Assembly: GCA_963767835.1 (NCBI GenBank)
Contig: CAVYFY010000025.1
Coordinates: 1 to 64,000 of the forward strand
DNA from: SIAQ01 sp963767835
GTDB lineage: Bacteria > Planctomycetota > Planctomycetia > Gemmatales > Gemmataceae
Reading direction: 5' to 3'
Length of the DNA stretch: 64,000 nucleotides
Under the pieces are notes generated by a model. The model made no database searches. It was not told the origin of the DNA and was given only the letters and a program-made list of their open reading frames with translations. Shown here in pieces: positions 16,801 through 25,635 of the stretch. A program made the translations under genes and the position numbers. The first letter of the stretch is position 1, and each line of letters begins with the position of its first letter.

Positions 16801-16959
16801 CAAACGATGCAGTATAATGCCGGCACGCAAAGCAATGCCTCCACCGCGTTGCCGTCTAACCAGATCATCACGGGGACGGACGCTCAAATGTCTGCGAATA
16901 TGATCAGCGCCTATACGAGTATTCTGCAGAATGGCGTGCAAATCGCACTGATCAAATGA
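13879..16959 (+). CDS. TadG-like protein with von Willebrand factor A features
   Basis: A 1026-residue envelope protein. Residues 20-75 carry the Tad N-terminal helix (RRGTIISLLAFTIAVLLGFL then ALAIDIGMLAIAKTQAQNNA-DLAALTAARTL), the putative Flp-assembly TadG/Tad domain (PF13400 type). Around residues 173-185 is IALVMDLSGSMRFG, a MIDAS-like DxSGS motif of a vWA domain. A long Ser/Thr/Asn/Tyr-rich insertion (residues about 190-810) precedes the rest of the vWA fold, including RNGAQKVIIFETDGMANC. The start MMART follows a GAGGA site. It is third in a TadE-TadE-TadG row. Unusually large for TadG (commonly 400-600 residues). Confidence 0.85.
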   Translation: MMARTCVSVSCQSKGNHTGGRRGTIISLLAFTIAVLLGFLALAIDIGMLAIAKTQAQNNADLAALTAARTLNGNSTLSYNSAAATANAQAILSYNNILGQQLQSSQLTLTYGSYDYNQTTQAFIANFPPTTGVPWTAVAATVTSNSLPGAFSNVFGSQFLPNVTGTAQAVHRPRDIALVMDLSGSMRFGTLLGFDFYTATRTTNNPDTLIPAFGQYATISSQIIGPSSNRTSGSDNYTLTPTNTTASNSSYALTYINSFYQSAAYASTLVRAFDSYTSTDGGNTWTAPATGATPQLPPASYATTPGGDVPLFQSGSTTTYAQTVNQVLGLSSGNTTPSPMWCLDGYAAYSAGQPDTSGTGSVPKVWTQTDYSATPFNGYTKGPGYWGKTFFLWPPDPRNANALSGAALTGWLAALGVNTADQTTLSSMWSTWQAQGVGPGSTGLTNLQNWLTGTAKGGASALPTFSGYYTPTSTTAVVPSLNMTKWNGTTLTSANAPRTYYAVCRLFNWAYPAGSTWTGTTLSSGASFSADWRVRFFGTNNNSVVFNSSGSLNPPGSSGMCSATTTYNAILSWVTTTTDPFPPQFRSGRVKYYGSIPTAITGSWPSYGSTDQRFWVEFMDHVLGFIQTSGGNYQDLSGINSSNQMIGYGNDFTWGSVQIKTSPVSTNPPMYMNYNDNPARPLLRHWFSPILMVDYLHNMNMSETGVGNYFVMQPGNSYEAPLYTSKQAFVAAVNTMQTNHPNDWFTIVPYSWPRTSPSSVGRLNCVSCPLGTNYNYAISALLFPFSTINADGSANSTEVTPYDADPSTGAIPSANFVDCGRGDGDTCFAMGLMLAYNQFAVTPSTDTTLRTFVSNSPITFPTGMAGGMGRNGAQKVIIFETDGMANCQANANLVTNGSYNYYKIRYDMNNPSSSEYPSITTTATNNSTTLSQVYSLVQQLASTYGTTRNPFRLYAIGFGPVFQGTDATSALTTLQTMQYNAGTQSNASTALPSNQIITGTDAQMSANMISAYTSILQNGVQIALIK

Positions 16960-17125
16960 CCATTCAATCGGACTTCGCCCGGCATGGTGATCGACGTGCC
17001 AGGAGATGCTTGTTACTACCGCGATGGCAGGCACGCCTCACCATTTTCCAATTCGGCAGCAAATAAATGTGGTAAGCTTGGAAAGTGTTACGGTCGAGAT
17101 ACGCAATCTTTTGGGGTGCATGAGA

Positions 17126-17914
17126 ATGTCTGCGCCTGCCGTGGCGGAATTTGAAAATCTTGGCAAGGTGTACCGAGTTGGGCTCCTTGGTCAGGGTCGC
17201 AGAATGGCCGTGGAGAATGTTACGTTTCGGATTGAAGCAGGAGAGGTCTTTGGCCTTCTGGGGCCAAATCGGGCGGGTAAGACAACACTGGTCAAGATTT
17301 TGCTATCGTTATGCAAGCCCACGGCAGGACGAGTCGTGCGCTTTCAGCGTCCGCTGACCGATCGCCGCACGCTGGCGAGAGTAGGCTATGTGCATGAAAA
17401 TCCGGCATTCCCGCGCTATCTAAGTGCGCCGGCGTTGCTGGAGTATTTCGGCGCCCTGGCTGAGTTGCCTGAACCGCTGGTGCGCCGCCGCGCCGGCGAA
17501 CTGCTGGAACTCGTTGGCCTGGCGGACCGGCGCGATGAGCCCATTGCCGGCTTCAGCAAGGGCATGATCCAGCGCTTGGCCGTTGCCCAGGCCCTGCTCA
17601 ACGATCCGGAATTGCTGGTGCTGGACGAACCGAGCGAGGGGCTGGACATTGAGGGACGTCGGCTTGTGCGCGATGTCATTGCCGAGCGTCGCCGCCGCAA
17701 TTGGACGGTGCTGCTGGTCACGCACGTTCTGGGCGAAATCGAAGAGATTTGTAATCGCCTGGCGGTTATGGTTGCTGGAAGGCTCGTGTTCACGGGAACG
17801 CCGGCCGAGCTAACCAAGGATCCGCAAACGGGAGCCTTCTGTCCGCTGGCACAGACTGTGGATCGACTCGTCGGCAATTCCTCTCATCCCCCACTCGTCG
17901 GGAGCTGTGCATGA
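17126..17914 (+). CDS. ABC transporter ATP-binding protein
   Basis: A 262-residue ATPase of an ABC-2-type exporter. Motifs in order: Walker A LLGPNRAGKTT (R in place of the usual G, still GxxxxGKT), Q-loop region GYVHENPAFPRYLS, signature GFSKGMIQRLAVAQAL (FSKGM instead of LSGGQ, common in this subfamily), Walker B LLVLDEPSEGLD and the switch His (LLVTHVLGEIEE). The ATG at 17126 (MSAPAVAEFENLGKVYR) puts the A-loop 20 residues in. It overlaps the permease by ATGA. The substrate is not indicated. Confidence 0.9.
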   Translation: MSAPAVAEFENLGKVYRVGLLGQGRRMAVENVTFRIEAGEVFGLLGPNRAGKTTLVKILLSLCKPTAGRVVRFQRPLTDRRTLARVGYVHENPAFPRYLSAPALLEYFGALAELPEPLVRRRAGELLELVGLADRRDEPIAGFSKGMIQRLAVAQALLNDPELLVLDEPSEGLDIEGRRLVRDVIAERRRRNWTVLLVTHVLGEIEEICNRLAVMVAGRLVFTGTPAELTKDPQTGAFCPLAQTVDRLVGNSSHPPLVGSCA

Positions 17915-18849
17915 GTTCGCCGCAAGTCATCTATACCTGCCGATGGCTCATCCGGGACACGATTCGGCAAGCGCTAGCCAACGGCGTGTTCTGGATCATG
18001 CTTGCAGCCTGTGGCGTCGCCATCGTTTTTTGTCTGGGTATCAGCATCGAAAACGGGGAATCGTTGCGGCCAACCGGCGACATCTCGATCGATCGGCCCC
18101 ACGGCCATTTGTCGCTGGCCTTTGGCGCCTGGCGTCTGCCGTTATTCCGCGACGGCCAGGCGATGGCGCATTTCATTCTCCTGGTGCTCGGCGAAGGCGT
18201 CTTCGGGATCATGGGGACGCTGTTGGCCCTGGTGTTCACGGCCGGGTTCGTGCCGGAATTTGTGCAGCCAAGCAATGCGACGGTCCTGCTGTCCAAACCG
18301 GCGCCGCGCTGGGTCTTGCTCCTGGGCAAATATCTGGGGGTCATGACCTTGCTGGCCTTAAACGTCGGCGTGTTCGTGCTCGGCACTTACCTGGCGATCG
18401 GCCTGCGCACCGGCTTCTGGGTCAACAATTATCTCTGGGGAATGCCGCTGATCCTGGTGCAAGTCGCGGCGTTTTATAGCTTTTCAACATTTCTGGCCGT
18501 GTCCACGGGGAGCACCCTGGCATCCGTGTTGGGCTCCGTGCTTTTCTGGTTTATGTGCTTCGGAATGAATTACGGCCGGCACTTGCTGGTGGCACAAGAA
18601 TCCGCGCTGCCCAGCCAGCATTTCATGCTCCGCGGCTTGGTGGAAGCAGGCTATTGGATCTTGCCCAAGCCTGTGGATCTGGGCATGATCTTGCATGCAG
18701 CCGTGGAATCTGGCCAAAGCATGCCGCAGTTAGATTCGGTCCAGCAGACGGGCGCCTTCAATCCAGAATTGTCGATATTGACTTCGCTGGCCTTCGTGGT
18801 TGGCGTGTTAGCCTTGGCATCCCAGCAACTGGCCAGCAAGGATTATTAG
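17911..18849 (+). CDS. ABC-2 type transporter permease
   Basis: A 312-residue membrane protein with about six transmembrane segments: ANGVFWIMLAACGVAIVFCL, FILLVLGEGVFGIMGTLLAL, VLLLGKYLGVMTLLALNVGV, LILVQVAAFYSFSTFLAV, LASVLGSVLFWFMCFGM and ILTSLAFVVGVLALAS. Phrases FVQPSNATVLLSKPAPRWVL and YSFSTFLAVSTGS are typical of ABC-2 permeases that pair with CcmA-like ATPases. The ATGA overlap with the upstream ATPase gene indicates translational coupling. Substrate unknown. Confidence 0.85.
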   Translation: MSSPQVIYTCRWLIRDTIRQALANGVFWIMLAACGVAIVFCLGISIENGESLRPTGDISIDRPHGHLSLAFGAWRLPLFRDGQAMAHFILLVLGEGVFGIMGTLLALVFTAGFVPEFVQPSNATVLLSKPAPRWVLLLGKYLGVMTLLALNVGVFVLGTYLAIGLRTGFWVNNYLWGMPLILVQVAAFYSFSTFLAVSTGSTLASVLGSVLFWFMCFGMNYGRHLLVAQESALPSQHFMLRGLVEAGYWILPKPVDLGMILHAAVESGQSMPQLDSVQQTGAFNPELSILTSLAFVVGVLALASQQLASKDY

Positions 18850-19218
18850 AGCGTTTTGACGAATTGCATCGCTGCATTCGCCCAATCATGCCGCGGCCCA
18901 CAATACATTGGTATACGTTTGACGAATCGGATGAGGAATCGTGTGATCAAGTCCTCCAGCGTCAGCGTGTCGCGATACCCGGCCGGCCGCGAGCGTGGAA
19001 CCATACCGGCCAGCAGCGAGTCCTTCTCCTCGACCCAGCGACTGAGCGCATCGTCGGCTTGGCCCAGACGCCGAAGAAGTGAATCTTGCCACGGACCTTC
19101 TTCGCCCATTGGCCGTTGGCGTGGGCAAAGAGCGGTAAATCTTTGTGCGGCTTCTGGGGTTCTAGGGCTTGTGGGGTTTACGGGCGCGACGTGGCGCGGT
19201 AGAATTGACTCTCGTCAT
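18846..19218 (-). pseudogene. decayed tyrosine-recombinase-like integrase, N-terminal part
   Basis: Starting at an ATG at 19218 behind a GGGAGA site, the minus strand reads MTRVNSTAPRRARKPHKP and then a stop. After a frame change it gives PLFAHANGQWAKKVRGKIHF-FGVWA, and after another, DDALSRWVEEKDSLLAGMVP and LTLEDLITRFL. This is the order seen at the start of planctomycete phage-type integrases (GxWxKKxxGKxxYFG...ALxxYxxxKDxLxAG...LxDLxxxFL). The catalytic C-terminal domain is missing. The relic ends about 150 bp from tRNA-Ser. Confidence 0.6.
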
Positions 19219-19367
19219 GGTGGAATCTCCCTAAACAGTTGGTTTACTGTGACACCCCGGCTGCCTGTTACAAGCGGGCAGCCATTTTTCTTTGGCGGAC
19301 GGGATCGGGCGTCGTCAGCATGGGAAGGAAAGTCGACAGGTCAATAAACCAAGGAAAAATCAGGGCC

Positions 19368-19454
<87 letters not shown>

Positions 19455-19477
19455 CTTTATTGCAACCGTCACGCATA

Positions 19478-21127
19478 TTAGGCGATGTGAGCGAGCGCCG
19501 CGTTGACGATTCGTTGAGCCTCGGCGACAATCGTCTGCAAGTGCTTTTCGTCCTTGAAGCTCTCGGCATAAATCTTGTAGATATTCTCGGTGCCCGAGGG
19601 CCGGGCCGCGAACCAGCCGTTGGCGGCGACGACTTTCAGGCCGCCGATGGAGGCGTTGTTGCCCGGTGCTCGGGTCAGCTTGGCGAGGATGGTCTCGCCA
19701 GCCAAAGTCGATTCCTGAACGGCATCGGGCGACAGTTTCTGTAAGCGAGCTTTCTGCTCGGGCGTCGCCGGGGCGTCGATGCGCGTGTAGCAGGGAGCGC
19801 CGAATTTTGCCGTCAATTCGCGGTAGTGCGCGCCGGGATCCTTGCCCGTGCGCGCCATGATTTCGGCCGCGAGCAGGTCCATGATGGGGCCATCCTTGTC
19901 AGTGGTCCACACGCTGCCATCCTGCCGCAGAAAGCTCGCGCCGGCGCTTTCTTCGCCGCCGAAGCAGCACGAGCCGTCGAACAGGCCGGGCGTGAACCAC
20001 TTGAAGCCGACGGGGACCTCGGACAGGCGACGGCCGAGACTTTGCACGACGCGGTCGATCATGCTGCTGCTGACGAGCGTTTTGCCGACCGCCGCCTGCG
20101 CTGGCCAACGCGGGCGGTGCGTGAGCAAATAGTGAATGGCGACGGCGAGAAAATGATTGGGGTTCATCAGCCCGGCCGACGGCGTGACGATGCCGTGCCG
20201 GTCCGAATCGGGATCGTTGGCGAACGCCACTTGGTATTTGTCCTTCAGGCCGACGAGCCGGGCCATCGCGTACGGGCTGGAGCAGTCCATGCGGATCTTG
20301 CCGTCGTGATCGACGGTCATGAACGCAAAGGAGGGATCGACCTTCGGGTTCACGACGTCAATGTTCAGGCCATAGATTTCATTGATCGGCGCCCAGTAAT
20401 GCACGGCCGCGCCGCCGAGGGGGTCCACGCCCAGTTTGAGGCCGGCGCCGCGAATGGCGTCCATGTCGATCACGTTGCGCAGATCGTTGACATAAGGGAG
20501 GACGAAATCTTCCTGATGGGTGGTCACGGCCTTGAGGGCGGCTGTGAATGGCACGCGCTTCAGACCGGAATTGCCGGTGCGCAGCAGTTCGTTGGCCCGG
20601 TCCTGCACCCATTTGGTGACATCGGTGTCGGCGGGGCCGCCGTTGGTCGGGTTGTACTTGAAACCGCCGTCTTCGGGGGGATTGTGCGATGGCGTGATGA
20701 CGATGCCATCGGCGCGATGGTCCGTGCGAGCGCGGTTGTAGACGAGAATGGCGCGCGAGATGACTGGAGTTGGAGTGACGCCGTCGTCCTGCTGGAGGAT
20801 GGTTTCGACGTTGTTGCCGGCGAGAACTTCCAACGCGGTACGCTGCGCCGGTCCGGAGAGGGCGTGGGTGTCCTTGCCCATGTAGAGCGGGCCGTCCGTG
20901 CCCTGGCGGCGTCGATAGTCGCAGATGGCTTGCGTGATGGCCAGGATGTGGGCCTCGGTGAATGTGCCCTGAAGCGATGAACCGCGGTGGCCGCTGGTGC
21001 CGAAGCTGACCATCTGAGTGGGGTCGGTCAGGTCGGGGCGGCGCGCGAAATATTCTCGTTCGAGGCGGGCCAGGTCAACGAGCAACTCTTTCGGCGCCGG
21101 CTTGCCGGCAAGCGGGGAGATTGCCAT
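19478..21127 (-). CDS. pgm: phosphoglucomutase (alpha-D-glucose type)
   Basis: A 549-residue enzyme interconverting glucose-1-P and glucose-6-P in the cytoplasm. Family marks: FGTSGHRGSS at residues 42-51, the phosphoserine loop TPSHNPPEDGGFKYNPTNGG, the metal loop FANDPDSDRHG, the sugar-specificity loop CCFGGEESAG and the phosphate-binding end WFAARPSGTENIYKIYAES. Full length compared with E. coli Pgm (546). It is the last gene of a minus-strand row: ackA ends 3 bp upstream, with phosphoketolase, pgi and rpiA beyond. It would link glycogen or glucan turnover to the phosphoketolase shunt. Confidence 0.95.
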   Translation of the reverse strand: MAISPLAGKPAPKELLVDLARLEREYFARRPDLTDPTQMVSFGTSGHRGSSLQGTFTEAHILAITQAICDYRRRQGTDGPLYMGKDTHALSGPAQRTALEVLAGNNVETILQQDDGVTPTPVISRAILVYNRARTDHRADGIVITPSHNPPEDGGFKYNPTNGGPADTDVTKWVQDRANELLRTGNSGLKRVPFTAALKAVTTHQEDFVLPYVNDLRNVIDMDAIRGAGLKLGVDPLGGAAVHYWAPINEIYGLNIDVVNPKVDPSFAFMTVDHDGKIRMDCSSPYAMARLVGLKDKYQVAFANDPDSDRHGIVTPSAGLMNPNHFLAVAIHYLLTHRPRWPAQAAVGKTLVSSSMIDRVVQSLGRRLSEVPVGFKWFTPGLFDGSCCFGGEESAGASFLRQDGSVWTTDKDGPIMDLLAAEIMARTGKDPGAHYRELTAKFGAPCYTRIDAPATPEQKARLQKLSPDAVQESTLAGETILAKLTRAPGNNASIGGLKVVAANGWFAARPSGTENIYKIYAESFKDEKHLQTIVAEAQRIVNAALAHIA

Positions 21128-21130
21128 GCA

Positions 21131-22339
21131 TCATTTCCTTTCATCGAGAACTGGTGATACTGCCCGGCCGTCGTCCATCACGCGGACCACCTCGTGCAGC
21201 ATGGTCACGTCCTCGCGCGTGGCGATGACGAGAATACGGCCCGGTGAATCCAGCGTGGCCAGATCGGCGTCGGGCCGGCACTCAGCGTTGGCCTTTCCAT
21301 CAAGCCGCAGCCCCAGGCAATCCAGGCCGACACAAATCGAAGCGCGAACGGGAGCCGCGTGCTCGCCGACGCCGGCGGTGAAGACCAAGGCGTCAACGCC
21401 GCCCAGCGTCACCGCCAGGGCGCCGATCGCTTGCCTCACACGGTGGGCGTAGACCGCCAGCGCCAGCTCGGCTTGCTGATGGCCGGCACGGGCGGCTTCG
21501 AGAACCGCGCGCATGTCGCCGGAGATGCCCGATACGCCCAGCAATCCCGATTCGTGATTGAGCGCCGACTCGACCTGATCCGCGCTCAGGCCGTGATGTT
21601 GCTGAACATGCAGCACGATGCTCGGATCGATGGAACCGCAGCGCGTCCCCATCATCAGGCCTTCCAGCGGCGTGTACCCCATCGTCGTATCGACCGAGCG
21701 GCCATCGAGCACGGCCGACGCGGAGCAACCGTGCCCCAGGTGACAAATCACGAGGCGAGCGTTCAACGACTGGAGCATTTCCGCGGCGCGCCAGGCGCAA
21801 TAGGCATGGCTGAGGCCGTGGAACCCGAAGCGGCGGATGCCCCAGTCGCGCGTCCATTTCGCTGGTATGGGATAGGTCCACGCTTCCGGCGGCAGCGTTG
21901 CGTGAAACGCGGTGTCGAAGACGGCGACCTGTGGCACGCCGGGCAAAGCCTCTTCCGCGGCCGCCAACGCCGCCAGGCTCGGCGGATTGTGCAATGGGGC
22001 CAAGTCGGCCAAGGCGGCGATGCGCGAGCGGATGTCCGGCGTGATCCGCACGGAGGCGGTGAACGGACCGCCGTGCACCACACGATGCCCGACCGCCAAG
22101 AGCGCCGAACGCTCGGCCCCCGCGTGAGACAAATCGAGCAGGAAACGCTCCACCGCCTTGGCGTGTCCGTTCCAAGCAACGTCCTCGGTTTGCTCCCCAC
22201 CGTTCGGCCCGGTGAACTGGTAGCGTGTTGCCGAACCGGCCCAATCGGCAAGGCCCTGGGCAAGCACTTTTCCGCCGGGCGCTTCCACGAGATTGCACTT
22301 CAGGCTGCTGGAACCCGCGTTGAGCAACAGTATGTTCAT
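21131..22339 (-). CDS. ackA: acetate kinase
   Basis: A 402-residue acetate kinase (acetyl-P + ADP to acetate + ATP). The ATG at 22339 gives MNILLLNAGSSSLKCNLVEA, the standard N-terminus; the open frame continues 14 codons further without support. Other signatures: GHRVVHGGPF, VFDTAFHATLPPEAWTYPIP, FHGLSHAYC, HLGHGCSASAVLDGRSVDTT-MGYTPLEGLMMGTRCG and FTAGVGEHAAPVR. It is 3 bp from pgm and in the same orientation as phosphoketolase, the enzyme producing its substrate acetyl phosphate, as in many phosphoketolase operons. Confidence 0.96.
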   Translation of the reverse strand: MNILLLNAGSSSLKCNLVEAPGGKVLAQGLADWAGSATRYQFTGPNGGEQTEDVAWNGHAKAVERFLLDLSHAGAERSALLAVGHRVVHGGPFTASVRITPDIRSRIAALADLAPLHNPPSLAALAAAEEALPGVPQVAVFDTAFHATLPPEAWTYPIPAKWTRDWGIRRFGFHGLSHAYCAWRAAEMLQSLNARLVICHLGHGCSASAVLDGRSVDTTMGYTPLEGLMMGTRCGSIDPSIVLHVQQHHGLSADQVESALNHESGLLGVSGISGDMRAVLEAARAGHQQAELALAVYAHRVRQAIGALAVTLGGVDALVFTAGVGEHAAPVRASICVGLDCLGLRLDGKANAECRPDADLATLDSPGRILVIATREDVTMLHEVVRVMDDGRAVSPVLDERK

Positions 22340-22387
22340 GGTTTGTTGCCCTTGCACTTTTTGGTCATGCGCCTTTGCCACGATTAT

Positions 22388-23050
22388 TCAGAGTTGAATT
22401 CCAAGCTCATCCAGATTGTGCAGCAAGTCGGCGATGCTTCGATACACGCGGAAAGCGCCGGCATGGTAGAGTTCCTCCTCGCCATACCCGCCCGTCAAGA
22501 CCCCGACGCTCAGCATGCGGGCACGCCGAGCCGCGACATGATCCCAGACGGCATCTCCCACGACGATGCAATCCTCCGCTCGAGAGCCAAGACGCTCCCG
22601 GGCGGCCAGAAACAGGTCCGGCTCAGGCTTGCCGCGCAGCGATCCCTTTCCTTCCACGACCACGGCCTGCGGCCCGACGCCGACGGCATCAAGCGACGCA
22701 TCGATGAGCGGCCGGTAACTGGCCGTCGCGATGGCGTGGGGAAGCCCGGCGTCGCGCAAGACGCGGAACACCTCGGCCGCTCCAGGCAATGGCCGAGGCC
22801 GAGGGAGGAATTGCCGGAACAACTCACCATGACGCCGATGGACGGCTTCTGCTTGTTCCGCCGTCAACTTTACTTTCGCTTCCCGCTGGGCGTAGCGAAC
22901 GATCAGGTCGCCGCTTGAACCGACGTGCCGGTGCAACCGATATCCATCGACAATCACCCCCGCTTCCGCGAGGGCCTGCTGCCAGGCGAGCACATGAGCA
23001 TAGACGCTGTCCACGAGCGTGCCGTCCAGATCGAAGATCAGCGCGTGCAT
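22388..23050 (-). CDS. HAD-superfamily phosphatase (beta-phosphoglucomutase/Gph-like)
   Basis: A 220-residue HAD hydrolase. The start at 23050 gives MHALIFDLDGTLVDSVYAHV, with the nucleophile Asp in DLDGT at residues 7-11. A helical cap follows, then motif II in IATASYRPL, the motif III Lys region VVEGKGSLRGKPEPDLFL and motif IV CIVVGDAVWDHVAARRA. Members act on small phosphorylated sugars or phosphoglycolate. It lies 48 bp upstream of ackA and downstream of phosphoketolase, so it may clear a sugar-phosphate by-product. The exact substrate is not predictable. Confidence 0.88.
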   Translation of the reverse strand: MHALIFDLDGTLVDSVYAHVLAWQQALAEAGVIVDGYRLHRHVGSSGDLIVRYAQREAKVKLTAEQAEAVHRRHGELFRQFLPRPRPLPGAAEVFRVLRDAGLPHAIATASYRPLIDASLDAVGVGPQAVVVEGKGSLRGKPEPDLFLAARERLGSRAEDCIVVGDAVWDHVAARRARMLSVGVLTGGYGEEELYHAGAFRVYRSIADLLHNLDELGIQL

Positions 23051-23078
23051 GATGCTTGATTCCCCAGGTTCAGGTTCC

Positions 23079-23132
23079 GAGCCGGAAGCGTAAGCGACGG
23101 ACATGCCAAACCGTCGCTTACGCTTCCGGCTC
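23079..23132. repeat. 22-bp perfect inverted repeat between HAD gene and phosphoketolase
   Basis: Arms 23079-23100 and 23111-23132 are perfect complements (GAGCCGGAAGCGTAAGCG...), with a 10-base loop. The stem lies 11 bp past the phosphoketolase stop and upstream of the HAD start, so it can act as a terminator or attenuator inside the row. The arm sequence is of a type repeated widely in planctomycete genomes. A similar 24-bp element with a 10-base loop is at 53324. Confidence 0.75.
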
Positions 23133-23143
23133 GTACGGCGTTA

Positions 23144-25600
23144 TTAGACATTATCCCCGGCCGTGTCGCTGACACGAGCTCCGCCGGCTTTCTGCCCCCA
23201 ACGCCAGCCCGCAATCTCCGGCATGTCGTCGCCGTGCTCACGGACGTAATGCTTGTGCTCGATCAGCTTGTCGCGCAGCATCTGCTTGAAGTAAGCCCCC
23301 CGCGAATTCAGTTGCGGCAAACGGTCGATCACGTCCATCACGAGATGGTAGCGGTCCAGATCGTTCAGCACGACCATGTCGAACGGCGTCGTGGTCGTGC
23401 CTTCTTCCTTGTAGCCTCGCACGTGTAGGTTGTTGTGGTTGGTGCGCCGATAGGTCAATCGGTGAATCAGCCACGGGTAACCGTGAAAGGCGAAGACAAT
23501 CGGGCGATTCTTGGTGAAGAGGCTGTCGAAGTCGTAATCGGTGAGCCCGTGCGGATGTTCACTGGCCGGCTGGAGCTTCATCAGATCAACGACATTGACG
23601 ACGCGCACCTTCACCTCCGGCAGATGCTTGCGGAGCAATTCCACGGCGGCGAGCGTCTCCAGGGTTGGCACATCGCCGCAGCAAGCCATGACGACATCGG
23701 GTTCTTCGCCTGCGTCGTTGCTGGCAAACTCCCAGATGCCGATGCCGGCGGTGCAATGCTTGATCGCTTGATCCATGGTCAGCCACTGCGGGGCCGGCTG
23801 CTTGCCCGCAATCACCAGGTTGACGTAGTTGCGGCTGCGCAGGCAGTGATCCGTCACGCTTAGCAAAGTATTGGCGTCGGGCGGCAGATAGACGCGGATA
23901 ACCTCGGCCTTCTTGTTGACGATGTGATCGATGAAGCCGGGATCTTGATGGCTAAAGCCGTTGTGGTCCTGCCGCCACACCAGCGACGACAGCAGGTAAT
24001 TCAGCGACGCGATGGGCCGGCGCCAAGGAATGTGGTTGCACACTTTCAGCCACTTGGCGTGCTGGTTGAACATCGAATCGATGATGTGGATGAACGCCTC
24101 ATAGCACGAGAAGAACCCGTGCCGGCCGGTTAGCAGGTAGCCCTCCAGCCAGCCCTGGCACTGGTGCTCGCTGAGAATTTCCATGACTCGGCCGTCGGGA
24201 TTGAGGTGGTCGTCATAGGGGAGCGTCTCGGCCACCCAGGCGCGGTTGGTGACTTCGAGCACGTCCTGCCAGCGATTGGAATTCGATTCGTCCGGGCTGA
24301 CCAGGCGGAAGTTCTTGCTGTCGAGATTGGCCTTCATGACATCGCGAAGGAACTTGCCCATGATCCGCGTCGATTCGGCGTCGATGGCGCCCGGGCCTTT
24401 GACATCGATCGCATAGGCGTGGAAATCGGGCATCTTCAAATCCTTGAGCAACAGACCGCCATTCGTGTGCGGATTGGCGCTCATGCGTTTCTCGCCTTGC
24501 GGCGGCAACTCGGCCAGCTCCGGAACAAGCCGGCCCGTTTTGTCGAACAGCTCTTCCGGCTTGTAGCTCTTCATCCAGGTTTCGAGAATCTGAACGTGCC
24601 CGGGTTTCGACATGTCGGACAACGGCACTTGATGCGAACGCCAGTAATTCTCGCATTTCTGCCCATCGACTTCCTTGGGACCGGTCCAGCCCTTGGGACT
24701 GCGGAAAACGATCATCGGCCACAGCGGACGGCTGGTGAATCCTTTCTTGCGGGCATCGGCCTTGATGGCTTTGATCTCGGCGATGGCAAGATCGAGCGTG
24801 TGGGCCAGGTCCTGGTGCATCTTGGCCGGATCGTCTCCCTCGACGAAATACGGCGTGTAACCGTAGCCGCGCATGAGGGCATCGAGTTCCTCGTGGCTGA
24901 TACGGGCGAGCACGGTGGGATTGGCGATCTTGTAGCCGTTGAGGTGGAGGATGGGGAGAACGCAGCCGTCGCGGACCGGATTGATGAACTTGTTGCCATG
25001 CCAGCCGGTGGCGAGCGGACCGGTCTCCGCTTCGCCGTCGCCGATGACGCATGCGACGATCAAATCGGGGTTGTCGAAAACGGCTCCAAAGGCGTGCGAC
25101 AGGGCATAACCGAGCTCCCCGCCTTCGTGCATTGAGCCGGGCGTCTCCGGCGCGACGTGGCTGGGGATGCCGCCGGGGAACGAAAACTGCTTGAAAAGCC
25201 GCTTGATGCCTGCCTCATCCTGGCTGATGTTGGGGTAGACTTCACTATACGTTCCTTCGAGGTAAGCGTTGGCGACCAGCGCCGGGCCGCCGTGCCCGGG
25301 GCCGGAGATGTAGAGCATGTTCAGGTCGTGCTCTTTGATGACGCGGTTGAGGTGAACATAGAGAAAGCTTTGGCCCGACGTGGTTCCCCAATGACCGAGC
25401 AAGCGCGGCTTCACGTGCTTGAGCTGCAACGGTTCCTTGAGGAGCGGATTGTCCATAAGGTAGATTTGGCCGACCGACAGGTAATTCGCGGCCCGCCAGT
25501 AGGCGTGCATCTTGCGCAACTCCTCGGCGGACAGCGGCCCTGCCGCCGGTTTGCTGCTCTCGACAGTTTTCCGTTTTGCTTCGCTGGTTGCGGTGCTCAT
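23144..25600 (-). CDS. xfp: xylulose-5-phosphate/fructose-6-phosphate phosphoketolase
   Basis: An 818-residue thiamine-diphosphate enzyme splitting xylulose-5-P or fructose-6-P with phosphate into acetyl-P and GAP or erythrose-4-P. The start at 25600 (MSTATSEAKRK) has an AGGA site. Signatures: YLSVGQIYLMDNPLL, HWGTTSGQSFLYVHLNR, GPGHGGPALVANAYLEGTYS-E, SFPGGIPSHVAPETPGSMHE-GGELGYAL, the ThDP motif VIGDGEAETGPLATGW-HGNKF, RRPIASLNYLLSS and WRQDHNGFSHQDPGFIDH. Full length for the family. It neighbours ackA and pgi, the enzymes using its product and making its substrate. Confidence 0.97.
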   Translation of the reverse strand: MSTATSEAKRKTVESSKPAAGPLSAEELRKMHAYWRAANYLSVGQIYLMDNPLLKEPLQLKHVKPRLLGHWGTTSGQSFLYVHLNRVIKEHDLNMLYISGPGHGGPALVANAYLEGTYSEVYPNISQDEAGIKRLFKQFSFPGGIPSHVAPETPGSMHEGGELGYALSHAFGAVFDNPDLIVACVIGDGEAETGPLATGWHGNKFINPVRDGCVLPILHLNGYKIANPTVLARISHEELDALMRGYGYTPYFVEGDDPAKMHQDLAHTLDLAIAEIKAIKADARKKGFTSRPLWPMIVFRSPKGWTGPKEVDGQKCENYWRSHQVPLSDMSKPGHVQILETWMKSYKPEELFDKTGRLVPELAELPPQGEKRMSANPHTNGGLLLKDLKMPDFHAYAIDVKGPGAIDAESTRIMGKFLRDVMKANLDSKNFRLVSPDESNSNRWQDVLEVTNRAWVAETLPYDDHLNPDGRVMEILSEHQCQGWLEGYLLTGRHGFFSCYEAFIHIIDSMFNQHAKWLKVCNHIPWRRPIASLNYLLSSLVWRQDHNGFSHQDPGFIDHIVNKKAEVIRVYLPPDANTLLSVTDHCLRSRNYVNLVIAGKQPAPQWLTMDQAIKHCTAGIGIWEFASNDAGEEPDVVMACCGDVPTLETLAAVELLRKHLPEVKVRVVNVVDLMKLQPASEHPHGLTDYDFDSLFTKNRPIVFAFHGYPWLIHRLTYRRTNHNNLHVRGYKEEGTTTTPFDMVVLNDLDRYHLVMDVIDRLPQLNSRGAYFKQMLRDKLIEHKHYVREHGDDMPEIAGWRWGQKAGGARVSDTAGDNV

Positions 25601-25635
25601 GGGGGAATTCCTGGGGTGATAGGTGAACTTCACGC

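Noticed and set aside
21359..22918. 519-codon plus-strand frame opposite ackA and the HAD gene
   Set aside because: It spans two real minus-strand genes and the gap between them, so it is a high-GC chance frame.
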